In this document: positions 25,674 to 33,750 of the stretch, piece by piece
How positions within the stretch are numbered: position 1 is the first letter of the stretch
Layout of the letters: each line of letters starts with the position of its first letter
Origin: an uncultured Dehalococcoidia bacterium
Lineage (GTDB): Bacteria; Chloroflexota; Dehalococcoidia; Lucifugimonadales; UBA3495
Direction of reading: 5' to 3'
DNA: 64,000 nucleotides
Assembly (NCBI GenBank): GCA_951812535.1
Contig: CATOSK010000002.1
Coordinates: 1 to 64,000, forward strand
The notes under the pieces: model-generated
Told to the model about the DNA's origin: nothing
Seen by the model: the letters and a program-made list of their open reading frames with translations, nothing else
The model's database searches: none
Made by a program: the position numbers and the translations under genes

Positions 25674-25701
25674 GTTCTTGTTCAAAAAGTTCCGAGGTCG
25701 G

Positions 25702-26223
25702 TCACCCGCTGGCCGGATACTCCAAGGCGGGATACTCCTCGTAGGGAAGTCCCTCTTGCGTCTCTTCCAGAGCCTGGTACTTGGAAGGACACTTGACCAG
25801 GATGTGGTCCGTCTCGAACACCTCTTGGGGAGTGTACCGTCCCTCTAGGACTATTTCCGAGTGGGGATTGAAGAACAGGTCCGGCATAACGCCGACATAG
25901 GAAGCCGTGACCTGCGGGTTTGCCTGTTCGACATTGCTGGTCAACTGGAAGTAGGACTGGGTGGACCCCTCCTCCCGCATGAAGCTTTCCGCAACCAGTT
26001 TCCCCGAGACCCGCAGCATCTGGCCGTCCTGGTACTCCTCTCCGGCCAAGAACTCGTCCACCGTGAGGAAATACTGGGTGTTGCTGGGGAAGGCAGCATA
26101 CACCATGAACCCCACGGCCACGGCTACCGCAACTCCCAGGACAATGAACCGGAGCCGGTGTCCCCGCGCGGATTCGTCTTCGTCGGTCAGCAGCCGCACA
26201 GGCTGCGGGTCAGCTTCCGCCAC
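25702..26223 (-). CDS. ccmE: Cytochrome c maturation protein CcmE, Cys-type
   Basis: CcmE is the membrane-anchored periplasmic haem chaperone. This 173-residue protein has one N-terminal membrane segment (about 23-44) and an OB-fold domain with MLRVSGKLVAES, ASYVGVMPDLFF and EIVLEGRYTPQEVFETDHIL. The haem-binding motif, usually HxxxY, is CPSKY here (Cys145, Tyr149). CxxxY CcmE is known from archaea and some sulfate reducers and binds haem through Cys. It ends the minus-strand ccmABCDE operon and starts with GTG. CcmF and CcmH are not in the window. Confidence 0.9.
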   Translation of the reverse strand: MAEADPQPVRLLTDEDESARGHRLRFIVLGVAVAVAVGFMVYAAFPSNTQYFLTVDEFLAGEEYQDGQMLRVSGKLVAESFMREEGSTQSYFQLTSNVEQANPQVTASYVGVMPDLFFNPHSEIVLEGRYTPQEVFETDHILVKCPSKYQALEETQEGLPYEEYPALEYPASG

Positions 26224-26339
26224 TTGTCGCCCCTATCGGACTACAGTCCGGGACTGGGATGTCCCAGCAGCCATTGTAACCCCGGAAACTTTTACCATCC
26301 AGGTTGTTGGAGACTGGACCGCCGAAACTTCCCCTGGTC

Positions 26340-26540
26340 TTAGCCACCCGGCCCGTCCTGCTGTCCATCGTCCTCCACCCTCAGCACTTCCTTTTCTGAT
26401 TCCCGCCGCCGCCGGAAGATATAGAGCCCGTAGGCCAGGAGGGCAACGCCGGTTACCACGAAAGCGGCGACTATGAACGGAACATTGGCCGGCGGCACAC
26501 CGGCCTGCAGCATTACCGACAGCCCCACCTGCTCCCCCAC
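26340..26540 (-). CDS. ccmD: CcmD-like small membrane protein
   Basis: This 66-residue protein has one hydrophobic segment (VPFIVAAFVVTGVALLAYGL, about 20-40) followed by a basic stretch FRRRRESEK, the pattern of CcmD. CcmD helps release haem-loaded CcmE from the CcmABC complex. It starts at a GTG 4 bases after the ccmC stop and lies before ccmE, exactly where ccmD is expected. The assignment rests on topology and position because CcmD sequences are poorly conserved. Confidence 0.75.
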   Translation of the reverse strand: MGEQVGLSVMLQAGVPPANVPFIVAAFVVTGVALLAYGLYIFRRRRESEKEVLRVEDDGQQDGPGG

Positions 26541-26544
26541 TGGC

Positions 26545-27276
26545 CTACGCTTCCGAGGACAACCGGGTGTATCTCAATGCGGCCGCCCGCTCCTCAGCCC
26601 TTCTCAATGCCGTTCGTTCCACCACCAGGTACAGGAACAGCACCAGGAATGTAAGGAACGAGAACATGAGGATGTTGGTCATTATCGGTTCCAGGGACCC
26701 GGTTTCGGCCAGCGGCCCTACCACCGCCTCCGGGTGCAGGGACCGCCACCAGTTAACCGAAAAGTAGACTATGGGCACATCCACGAATCCGACGATCCCC
26801 ACCACCGCTCCGTAGACTGCTCCCCGGGACCGGTTGGGCGCGTAGGAGCGGATCATCAGGTAGGCCGCGTAAATCAGCCACAGGATCAGCGTTGTCGTCA
26901 GCCGAGGGTCCCAGGTCCACCAGACGCCCCATACCGGCCGCGCCCAGATGATTCCCGTAATCAGCGCCAAAGAAACGAACACCAGACCCACTTCGGCGGA
27001 GGCGTGGGCGACTCGGTCCCAATGCTCCCCCCGACGGGCGAGGAAAACGATGCTGGCAACGAAGACCACCGCGAAGGCCAGGAAAGACATGATGGCCAGG
27101 GGAACGTGAACGTAAAAAATCCGCTGCACATCGCCCATCACCGCTTCCGTGGGCGCCACAGCGAATATGAGGTAGAGATCGCACGCCATCAGGACGGCCC
27201 CGATGCCCAGCAACCAGTTGGCCGGCGACCGCCACCATCCGGTGAGCGTTTCCTGCCGGCCGGAGTTCGCAATCAA
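26545..27276 (-). CDS. ccmC: Haem exporter/haem lyase subunit CcmC
   Basis: This 243-residue polytopic protein has six hydrophobic segments and the tryptophan-rich haem-handling motif WGVWWTWDPRLT (116-127). Flanking haem-ligand His residues are His57 (YVHVPLA) and His181 (RSLHPEA). CcmC presents haem to CcmE outside the membrane. It starts at a TTG with AGGAGT upstream; the ribosome binding site overlaps the end of ccmB, so translation is coupled. Confidence 0.95.
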   Translation of the reverse strand: MIANSGRQETLTGWWRSPANWLLGIGAVLMACDLYLIFAVAPTEAVMGDVQRIFYVHVPLAIMSFLAFAVVFVASIVFLARRGEHWDRVAHASAEVGLVFVSLALITGIIWARPVWGVWWTWDPRLTTTLILWLIYAAYLMIRSYAPNRSRGAVYGAVVGIVGFVDVPIVYFSVNWWRSLHPEAVVGPLAETGSLEPIMTNILMFSFLTFLVLFLYLVVERTALRRAEERAAALRYTRLSSEA

Positions 27277-27279
27277 CGC

Positions 27280-27969
27280 TTACTCCTCAACCACGAAGGA
27301 GAATACCCACGGACATATTACCACAAAGAGCACGTCGAAAGCGGCGATTAATGGCACCCACCGTCCGAAAGCCCCCATCGGCGCGCCGTTTATCGCCTCG
27401 CCTGAAGCCTCCACGGCGCCGATCAGCACCGGGATAATCACCGGAAAGAACAGCACCGGAAGCATAATTTCCCGAGAGCGGGTCTGCACCGCCATCGCCG
27501 AGAAGAGCGTACCGACAACGGCGAATCCCAGGGTGGCCAGCACAACGACCACAACCAACTGCCAGGAAAACGCGGAGAACCCAAGCATCGCCGCGAAGAT
27601 TGGCAGCAGCACGGCCTCCACGATCAGCATGATGCAGAAGATTACCGCCGCCTTGCCGAAGAAGATGGCCTCCCGGCTCACCGGCGTCAGCAGCAGACCT
27701 TCCAGCCCGCCCTGCTCGCGTTCCCGCACAAAGGCACGGTTCATCGCGAGCGTACCGGCGAAGGCGAAGGCCACCCAGAGGATTCCCGGGGCCAGCGGAT
27801 TGACGAACTGAGGGTTCACGCTCAACGCAAAGTTGAACACCACCGCCATCAGGAATCCGAACAGCGCCACCGAGACCACGATGTCCCGCGACCGCAGCTC
27901 CAGGAGCAGGTCCTTCCAGAGGATGACCCCCACCGGATGCAGGGCGTTAACCACCCGGGCCGCCGCCAA
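27280..27969 (-). CDS. ccmB: Haem ABC exporter permease CcmB
   Basis: This 229-residue membrane protein has six hydrophobic segments. The block FVREREQGGLEGLLLTPVSR is the CcmB signature cytoplasmic loop that couples to CcmA. It starts at a TTG within the end of ccmA (23-base overlap), with GGGAG upstream. It works with CcmA and CcmC to drive release of holo-CcmE. Confidence 0.93.
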   Translation of the reverse strand: MAAARVVNALHPVGVILWKDLLLELRSRDIVVSVALFGFLMAVVFNFALSVNPQFVNPLAPGILWVAFAFAGTLAMNRAFVREREQGGLEGLLLTPVSREAIFFGKAAVIFCIMLIVEAVLLPIFAAMLGFSAFSWQLVVVVVLATLGFAVVGTLFSAMAVQTRSREIMLPVLFFPVIIPVLIGAVEASGEAINGAPMGAFGRWVPLIAAFDVLFVVICPWVFSFVVEE

Positions 27970-28660
27970 GGGAACCCGCTCCCGAAGCGACCGCTTCGGG
28001 ATGCTCGACCACCACCTTGCCTCCGCGCAGATGCGCTGTCCGGTGGGCCCACTCTCGTCCCCGCTCCACGTTGTGGGTGGTCATCACCACCGTCTTGCCG
28101 TCGTTGACGAACTGCTCCAAGATCCCCCGCAGCATTCCCACCGATTCCGGGTCCAGCCCGCCTTCCGGCTCATCCAGCAGCAGCAGGTCGGGGCCATGCA
28201 AGACTGCCCGGGCGATTGCCACCCGCTTGGTCATTCCGTGGGAAAGGGTTCTCACCCGCTGATCGGCCCGGTCGTTCATCCCGACCCGCGCCAGGGCCTC
28301 GTCAACCCTGCGGTCCAGTTGGGAAAGGCTGAAGAGGCGGCCGTAGAAAGCCAGGTTCTCCCGGCAAGTCAAGTCGTCGTAGAGAAAGCCCTGGTGGCCA
28401 ACGACACCAACGCGGCGGCGGACGCTCCGCCCTTGCTTGCCAACGTCAAACCCGGCCACTGTGACCGTTCCCGCGTCGGCCCGCGCCTGGGTGGCAAGGA
28501 CCCGCAGGAGCGTCGTCTTGCCCGCTCCGTTGGAACCGAACAGCACCAGCAACTCGCCCCACGGAACCACCAGGTCCAGGTCCGACAGCACCGGAAGGTC
28601 GCCGTACCCCTTCCGAAGCCCGGACACAGCAATGGCGTTTTCACCGCCGGGTCCGGACAA
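27947..28660 (-). CDS. ccmA: Haem ABC exporter ATPase CcmA
   Basis: This 237-residue ABC ATPase has Walker A GSNGAGKT (42-49), signature LSHGM (139-143), Walker B and D-loop LLLLDEPEGGLDPES (159-173) and the switch His in MTTHNVERG. The replacement of the usual SGGQ by SHGM is typical of CcmA. It is the first gene of the ccm operon and starts with a TTG after GGGGAGACGG. Three consecutive genes (A, B, C) use TTG starts with good ribosome binding sites. Confidence 0.93.
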   Translation of the reverse strand: MSGPGGENAIAVSGLRKGYGDLPVLSDLDLVVPWGELLVLFGSNGAGKTTLLRVLATQARADAGTVTVAGFDVGKQGRSVRRRVGVVGHQGFLYDDLTCRENLAFYGRLFSLSQLDRRVDEALARVGMNDRADQRVRTLSHGMTKRVAIARAVLHGPDLLLLDEPEGGLDPESVGMLRGILEQFVNDGKTVVMTTHNVERGREWAHRTAHLRGGKVVVEHPEAVASGAGSLGGGPGG

Positions 28661-28710
28661 CCGTCTCCCCTTCGCCAGCCCTGCAACCGCCTGTGGTTCC
28701 TGCGTGAACG

Positions 28711-29511
28711 CTACGGGTTCGGATGCTTGACGCTGACCCCGCCGTCCACCGCCCAGGTCTGCCCCGTCACGTAGGCTGCCGCCGGCGAAGCCAGGAACAC
28801 CGCCAGGTACCCGATCTCCTTCAACCGTCCCACCCGTCCCAGAGGCACAGTGTTCTTTGCCGCCTCGTTTCGGTTCCGGTAGGACTCCTCCCCAATCTGG
28901 TCCGGGTCGGGGAAGCTACCCGGCGCGATGGAGTTCACCCGGATCCCGTAGGGCGCCCACTCCTGGGACAGGCATTCCGTCATCCGCATGATGCCCGCCT
29001 TGGAAGCGTCATAGGCCGCCGACTCGGGACGCCCTCGGAAGGCCGCCCAGCCGGAAATGTTGATCACGCTGCCCTGCCCACGTTCCAGCAGGTGCGGACC
29101 CACGGCCCGGCACCCCTGGAAGGCCTGGGTGAGGTTGATGTCCACGATGAAGTGCCAATTCTCTTCGGTCATTGCCGGAGTGGAGCTTCCCGGGAGCTGC
29201 GCCACCGCGCCCCGTATTGAGTCTCCCACGCAGGTCACCAGGACGTCGATGTGACCCAGGGCGGCGATGGCCTCCTCCGCCACCCGGTCCATATCCGCAG
29301 CCTTGGTCGCGTCGCCGGTGAAGGCATGACCCTTGGCGCCCACGGCCTCGATCTCCTTGACCACCTGGGTGACGCCGGTGGGAGTCAGAGCGCTCACCGC
29401 CACTTCGGCGCCCGCCTCGGCGAAGGCCAGCGCGATTCCCTTCCCGATTCCGCGTCCGGCTCCGGTTATCAGGACCTTCTGGCCGGCAACGTCAAAAACA
29501 TCAAGACTCAT
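28711..29511 (-). CDS. SDR family oxidoreductase
   Basis: This 266-residue short-chain dehydrogenase has TGAGRGIG (16-23), a catalytic Ser153 (INISGWA) and YDASK (Tyr167, Lys171). The usual NNAG is VTCVGD, a deviation at the structural Asn. The C-terminal TGQTWAVDGGVSV is canonical. GGGAGG precedes the ATG. It lies 85 bases after an LLM oxidoreductase on the same strand and 50 bases before ccmA, so it may be in one transcript with either. Substrate unknown. Confidence 0.9.
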   Translation of the reverse strand: MSLDVFDVAGQKVLITGAGRGIGKGIALAFAEAGAEVAVSALTPTGVTQVVKEIEAVGAKGHAFTGDATKAADMDRVAEEAIAALGHIDVLVTCVGDSIRGAVAQLPGSSTPAMTEENWHFIVDINLTQAFQGCRAVGPHLLERGQGSVINISGWAAFRGRPESAAYDASKAGIMRMTECLSQEWAPYGIRVNSIAPGSFPDPDQIGEESYRNRNEAAKNTVPLGRVGRLKEIGYLAVFLASPAAAYVTGQTWAVDGGVSVKHPNP

Positions 29512-29596
29512 GGTTCCTCCCGAGACGCGAAGGCGTCATTGGTTTCCTCGGAATGTCTGCCAAAACAAGCGGCGGAAGTGTGGCAGTTGTCCAGCT

Positions 29597-30745
29597 TTAG
29601 CCGCTCGCGGATTGCGCCGCCGCCGACCGCTTTTCCTTTTCCCGGAAGTGGGGGATGACGTACTTCCCGAATAGGCGGATGGAGTTCATCACCTCTTCGT
29701 TGGTGGCGTAGCCCGCCTGGAAGATGGGCATAATCTCGTCCACGCCCATCGCCTCGAACTCCTCTATAACCCGAATACAGTCGTCCGGGTTGCCCACGCA
29801 GTAGCCGCCGCCCGCCAGCAGTTCGTCCGGTGTGGGCGGCTTTTGCTGCTGCGGGTCCTGGGAGGGTCCCCCGCCCCGGACCGCGCCGCCCTGCACGTAG
29901 AACTGGTACTCCTTTGGAACTGCGTCGGGATCGACCCCTGCCCATTCCAGCGTGAACCGCTGCCGGCTCTGGGTCAGGTACCAGTTGGCGACCTCCGCCC
30001 CTTTCTCCCGGGCCCGGGCGCCGTTCTCGTCGCAGAACCCCATGGACGACGCCACGACCTGCCGGTTGACGAAGTGTCCCACCGGGGTGCAGTTCTCGAT
30101 GGACTCGTAGTAAGCGTTGACCAGCCCCCGGGTCTTGTCCGTTCCGCCCAGGGTGTTCACCAGGCATCCCAGCCCAAGCTGTCCCGCCAGCCGGAAGGTA
30201 TCCTCCTGAGTGCAGGCCATCCACAGCGGAGGATGTGGCTTCTGGAGGGGCTTGGGAATCACCTCCCGGGGCGGGATTCTCCAGTTCTCCCCCTCGTGGG
30301 AGAAAACGTCCTGGGTCCACATTCCCGCCAGGCATTCCAGCGTCTCCACCATCATGCTCTGGGTCTGGTCCACCGAGGTGCCAAAGGGAGTTATCTGGTA
30401 GGGCCCCTTGGTGCGCCCCACGCCCACGTCCAACCGCCCGTTGCAGTAGATGTCCAGCGTCGCCGCCCGCGCCGCCACGTGCAGAGGATGATGCACCGGG
30501 GCCAGCACCACGCCGAACCCCAGCCGCATTTTCTCCGTCCGCTCCGCCATCACCGCCAGGGTCACTTCCGGCGCGCTGGAGTGGGCGAACTCCGGCAGGA
30601 AGTGGTGCTCCACCAGCCAGACGTGCTCGAACCCCATCTCCTCGGCGTAGGCCACCTGCCGGACGGCGTCCCACAGCGTGTCGTACTCGGCGGTGGCCGA
30701 CCAGGGCTTGGGCATTTGCAGTTCGTAAAACATCCCGAAGCGCAT
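29597..30745 (-). CDS. LLM class flavin-dependent oxidoreductase, luciferase-like
   Basis: This 382-residue protein is of the bacterial-luciferase-like type: EEMGFEHVWLVEHHF (active-site His pair), MRLGFGVVLAPVHHPL, RLDVGVGRTKGPYQ and a C-terminal GNPDDCIRVIEEF. The EHH motif is typical of FMN-dependent members rather than F420 members. An insert rich in Gly, Pro and Gln lies near residues 285-305. I start at the ATG at 30745, with AAGGA upstream, in place of the TTG-type start six codons earlier. It is upstream of the SDR gene. Confidence 0.88.
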   Translation of the reverse strand: MRFGMFYELQMPKPWSATAEYDTLWDAVRQVAYAEEMGFEHVWLVEHHFLPEFAHSSAPEVTLAVMAERTEKMRLGFGVVLAPVHHPLHVAARAATLDIYCNGRLDVGVGRTKGPYQITPFGTSVDQTQSMMVETLECLAGMWTQDVFSHEGENWRIPPREVIPKPLQKPHPPLWMACTQEDTFRLAGQLGLGCLVNTLGGTDKTRGLVNAYYESIENCTPVGHFVNRQVVASSMGFCDENGARAREKGAEVANWYLTQSRQRFTLEWAGVDPDAVPKEYQFYVQGGAVRGGGPSQDPQQQKPPTPDELLAGGGYCVGNPDDCIRVIEEFEAMGVDEIMPIFQAGYATNEEVMNSIRLFGKYVIPHFREKEKRSAAAQSASG

Positions 30746-30851
30746 AGTTTTTCCTTTCAACAACGCCGAGTTCCGGGGGGGCTGAACCGAGTGTAGAGCA
30801 GCCCCGCCGGTCAGTCAATTTGGCTCCGGCCTTTTCTGGTAGAATCGTGTC

Positions 30852-31208
30852 ATGCAGCAAGCGCAGACCTACCAACAGCGAAGCCGGGAAAACCTGGCCA
30901 AGGCATACCGGGAACTGGAGGCTGGAGACCTGACCCAAGCCTCGGAAAAGGGCTGGGGAGCGGTGGCCCTCATGGTCAAGTCCGTCGCCCAGCGTCGGGG
31001 CTGGCGCCACCGCCGCCACGGCTGGCTTCACGGCGTCGTGGACGACCTCGTAGAGGAAACCGGCGACGGCGAGTTGAACCGGCTGTTCAGCATAGCCAGT
31101 GATCTCCACGTCAATTTCTTCGAGGGTTGGTTACGCCCCAGACGCATCAGTCAGGGCATCCATGACGTAGAGCATTTTATGGAAAGGGTTGAACGCCTGC
31201 TGACCTGA
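30852..31208 (+). CDS. PaREP1/HEPN-like protein
   Basis: This 118-residue all-helical protein reads ENLAKAYRELEAGDLTQASEKGWGAVALMVK, then ends in a helix with DVEHFMERVERLL. This resembles PaREP1-type or HEPN-like helical bundles. No RxxxxH ribonuclease motif is obvious. A similar protein is encoded at 32319-32717 on the opposite strand, and the two bracket a dehydrogenase. Function unknown; HEPN proteins often pair with nucleotidyltransferases, but none is here. Confidence 0.6.
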   Translation: MQQAQTYQQRSRENLAKAYRELEAGDLTQASEKGWGAVALMVKSVAQRRGWRHRRHGWLHGVVDDLVEETGDGELNRLFSIASDLHVNFFEGWLRPRRISQGIHDVEHFMERVERLLT

Positions 31209-31239
31209 ATCCCCACCCCACAAGACTGAGAGAAAGGCC

Positions 31240-32274
31240 ATGAAAGCTGTCTACATAAGCCAATACGGTGGCACCGACGTCCTGACCTGTGGCGACCGCC
31301 CTGAACCGGAAATAGCCCCCGGAGAGGTCATGCTGCGCGTCCGCGGCAGCGCCCTCAACCGCCTGGACATCGGAATGCGCTCAGGGCGAGGCTACCAGGG
31401 TCCTCTGCCCCGCATCATGGGCTGCGACGTGGCCGGCGAAGTCGTCCAGATCAGCCCCGACGCCGACACCAACCTCTCCGTCGGAGACCATGTCGTCCTA
31501 GACAACAGGGTCAAGTGCGCCGGTAACTGCGAGTACTGCATCCAGGGGTTGGACCAGTACTGTCCTCAACAAAAGCGCCTGGGCGTCGACCTGGACGGCG
31601 GGCACGCGGAGTACATCACGGCACCCGCCATCAACGCCTATAAAGTGCGCGACGACATGAGCTTCCCCGAGGCCGCCTCCCTGCCGCTGGCCTGCCACAC
31701 CGCCTGGCACTGCCTGGTCACCCAGGCCCAGATTCAGCCCTGGGATGAAGTCCTCATCCACGCCGCCAGCAGCGGCGTCGCCAGCATGGGAATCCAGATC
31801 GCCAAGATGATGGGATGCCGCGTCATCACCACCGCCGGCGTGGACTGGAAAATCGAGAAAGCAAGAGAGATCGGCGCCGACGAGGTCATCAACTACAGGG
31901 AGACCGACAGCATCAGCCGCGCCGTCATGGAATTGACCAACGGCAAGGGAGTGGACGTGGTCTTCGACGTAGTGGGCGCCGACGTCTGGGAGGAGAGCAT
32001 GCTCTCCCTGAAGCCCAACGGCAGGCTGGTCATCACCGGCGTCACCTCCGGCGCGCGCACCGAGATGAACCTGTCCGTCCTCCAGGGCCGACCTCTGCAC
32101 CTCATGGGCAGCGGGGGACGCAGCCGCCGGACCTTCGGCGACGTGATGACTCTTGTCAACCGGGGCGAGCTGCGCGGCATCGTCAGCCAGACCTTCCCGC
32201 TGGAGGAGGTTGCCGAGGCTCACCAGGTCATGGAGGACCGAGAATTCTTCGGAAAGCTGGTAATCGAAAGCTAG
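31240..32274 (+). CDS. Zinc-binding alcohol dehydrogenase-like MDR protein
   Basis: This 344-residue medium-chain dehydrogenase/reductase keeps the four structural-zinc cysteines (Cys93, Cys97, Cys100, Cys108 in KCAGNCEYCIQGLDQYC). The catalytic-zinc ligands are missing: the usual Cys in CGTD is Asn40 (LNRLD) and the usual GHE is GCD (Cys62). The nucleotide site reads AASSGVASMGIQIAKMMG. So it has the zinc lobe of alcohol dehydrogenases with a quinone-oxidoreductase-like active site. GAAAGG precedes the ATG. Likely cytoplasmic NADPH-dependent reductase; substrate unknown. Confidence 0.88.
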   Translation: MKAVYISQYGGTDVLTCGDRPEPEIAPGEVMLRVRGSALNRLDIGMRSGRGYQGPLPRIMGCDVAGEVVQISPDADTNLSVGDHVVLDNRVKCAGNCEYCIQGLDQYCPQQKRLGVDLDGGHAEYITAPAINAYKVRDDMSFPEAASLPLACHTAWHCLVTQAQIQPWDEVLIHAASSGVASMGIQIAKMMGCRVITTAGVDWKIEKAREIGADEVINYRETDSISRAVMELTNGKGVDVVFDVVGADVWEESMLSLKPNGRLVITGVTSGARTEMNLSVLQGRPLHLMGSGGRSRRTFGDVMTLVNRGELRGIVSQTFPLEEVAEAHQVMEDREFFGKLVIES

Positions 32275-32284
32275 GGCAAAAGCA

Positions 32285-32312
32285 ACGGGCCGCAGTTGTT
32301 GCTCCGGCCCGT
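32285..32312. terminator. Hairpin between convergent genes
   Basis: ACGGGCC / GGCCCGT, 7-bp stem with a 14-base loop, in the 44-base gap between the dehydrogenase and the convergent PaREP1-like gene. There is no T-run on either side, so termination is tentative. Confidence 0.4.
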
Positions 32313-32318
32313 CGACGC

Positions 32319-32717
32319 TTATCGGTTGGCCCCCGGTTGTAACTCTGCCCTGGCCTCGAGGACCGTCTTCACAAATAGTTGGATGTCAGGAAGACAACTG
32401 TCCAGGTTTTGCCGTTCCATCCAGTCGTTGTAAAAGTTGGAGTGGCACGATTCAGCAATGTTCAACCCTGCACGGAAAACAGTATTTCCTGAATGCTCGG
32501 CGAGGTCCATCATCGCACGGCGCCGGTGCTGGTATTTGCTGTGAAGCAGGCCGTGGCTGGCGCAGTAGGCCTTCATGGCATGGGACGCGGCTCCCCACAG
32601 CTTCTCAGCGGCTTGGGGATAATCGCCAGCCTCAATCTCGCGCTCCGCATCGGCCAGGGTCTTCCAGGCCAGGCGGGTGTGCTTCTCAACCAAGGTTTCC
32701 GAAGGGCGTGCTGTCAT
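32319..32717 (-). CDS. PaREP1/HEPN-like protein
   Basis: This 132-residue all-helical protein contains TLADAEREIEAGDYPQAAEK and LWGAASHAMKAYCASHGL, parallel to the protein at 30852-31208 (EREL-EAGDLTQASEK, WGAVALMVK). I use the ATG at 32717; in-frame starts exist further upstream (to 32888) but without clear ribosome binding sites. It is convergent with the dehydrogenase gene. Function unknown. Confidence 0.6.
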   Translation of the reverse strand: MTARPSETLVEKHTRLAWKTLADAEREIEAGDYPQAAEKLWGAASHAMKAYCASHGLLHSKYQHRRRAMMDLAEHSGNTVFRAGLNIAESCHSNFYNDWMERQNLDSCLPDIQLFVKTVLEARAELQPGANR

Positions 32718-32899
32718 GTACCGTTCCCTTGTCAGCATTTTACAGACCGCGTTGGGCGTTGTCATCGGCCTACCAAGCCCTGGCACTCCGCCTGAGTCTC
32801 CCCCATAGCCAAACGCGGCAGCCTCCGGGTAAAATACCGTCGTCCCCCGGCGGCATTCGACGGCGGTGACAACCCCACGTTTAAGCAAGGAGCATCGCC

Positions 32900-33655
32900 A
32901 TGAAAATCGCTCGCTACCTGGCCCACGGCGACATAAGCTACGGTGTCGTTGAAGGGAACAACGTCAAGGAACTCAGCGCCCCTCCCTTTGGTGACTACAC
33001 CGTTACCGACCACACCCACACCCTGGACGAGGTCAAGCTGCTGGCCCCCTGCATCCCTCCCAAAATCCTGGCCATTGGGTTGAACTATTCCAGCCACCTT
33101 CACGACCGCCCGGGTCCCACCGAGCCAATGGTGTTCTACAAGACGCCCACCTCAGTCATCGGCCCCGAGGAGACCATCATTCGGCCCAAGGATACAGCCC
33201 GCCTCGACGCGGAGTGCGAGTTGGTGGTAGTTATCAAGGACCAGTGCCGGAACGTCTCCGAAGCCGACGCCATGAACCACGTTCTCGGGTACACCTGCGG
33301 CAACGACGTTAGCGCCAGGGATTGGCAGCGGGAGGACCGCAACTGGTGGCGGGCCAAGTCCGCCGACACCTTCTCTCCCGCGGGGCCCTTCATCGTGGAC
33401 GACCTTGATCCCGGCAACGTCCGGGTCAAGACCCGCATCAACGGCGTCGAGGTCCAGAACGAGAGCACGTCCTATCTGATCTTCGGTATCGCTACCCTCA
33501 TCTCCTATTGCTCCAAGTTCGTGACCCTGGAGCCCGGGGACATGATCTACACCGGCACCCCCGGCGAGCCAGGTGAGATGAAGGACGGCGACGTCTGCGA
33601 GATCGAAATCGACGGTATCGGTGTCCTCCGCAACCCCATCAAGCTCGAAGCCTAA
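32900..33655 (+). CDS. Fumarylacetoacetate hydrolase family protein
   Basis: This 251-residue protein has the FAH fold. Metal ligands are Glu105 and Glu107 (LDAECELVVV) and Asp136 (YTCGNDVSARDWQ). AIGLNYSSHLHD and GDMIYTGTPGEPGEM are family blocks. Members cleave or decarboxylate acylpyruvates or 2-oxo-hept-enedioates in aromatic catabolism. AAGGAG precedes the ATG. It stands as a single-gene unit ending in a strong terminator. The exact substrate is not readable. Confidence 0.92.
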   Translation: MKIARYLAHGDISYGVVEGNNVKELSAPPFGDYTVTDHTHTLDEVKLLAPCIPPKILAIGLNYSSHLHDRPGPTEPMVFYKTPTSVIGPEETIIRPKDTARLDAECELVVVIKDQCRNVSEADAMNHVLGYTCGNDVSARDWQREDRNWWRAKSADTFSPAGPFIVDDLDPGNVRVKTRINGVEVQNESTSYLIFGIATLISYCSKFVTLEPGDMIYTGTPGEPGEMKDGDVCEIEIDGIGVLRNPIKLEA

Positions 33656-33672
33656 CCCGGCTCAACCCCGAA

Positions 33673-33713
33673 ACAAGAAAAAGAGCGGGCAACACTCCCG
33701 CTCTTTTTCTTGT
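33673..33713. terminator. Strong bidirectional Rho-independent terminator
   Basis: ACAAGAAAAAGAGCGGG / CCCGCTCTTTTTCTTGT, a 17-bp perfect stem with a 7-base loop and T-rich or A-rich flanks on both strands. It lies between the FAH gene (plus) and the convergent binding-protein gene ending at 33751. Confidence 0.9.
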
Positions 33714-33750
33714 CTTGCTATTTGACCTGTCCGCCGTTGAGCATGCTACC

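Noticed and set aside
29508..31109. 533-residue open frame over the LLM gene
   Set aside because: Shadow frame rich in Gly and Arg; the luciferase-like protein is encoded in another frame of the same strand.
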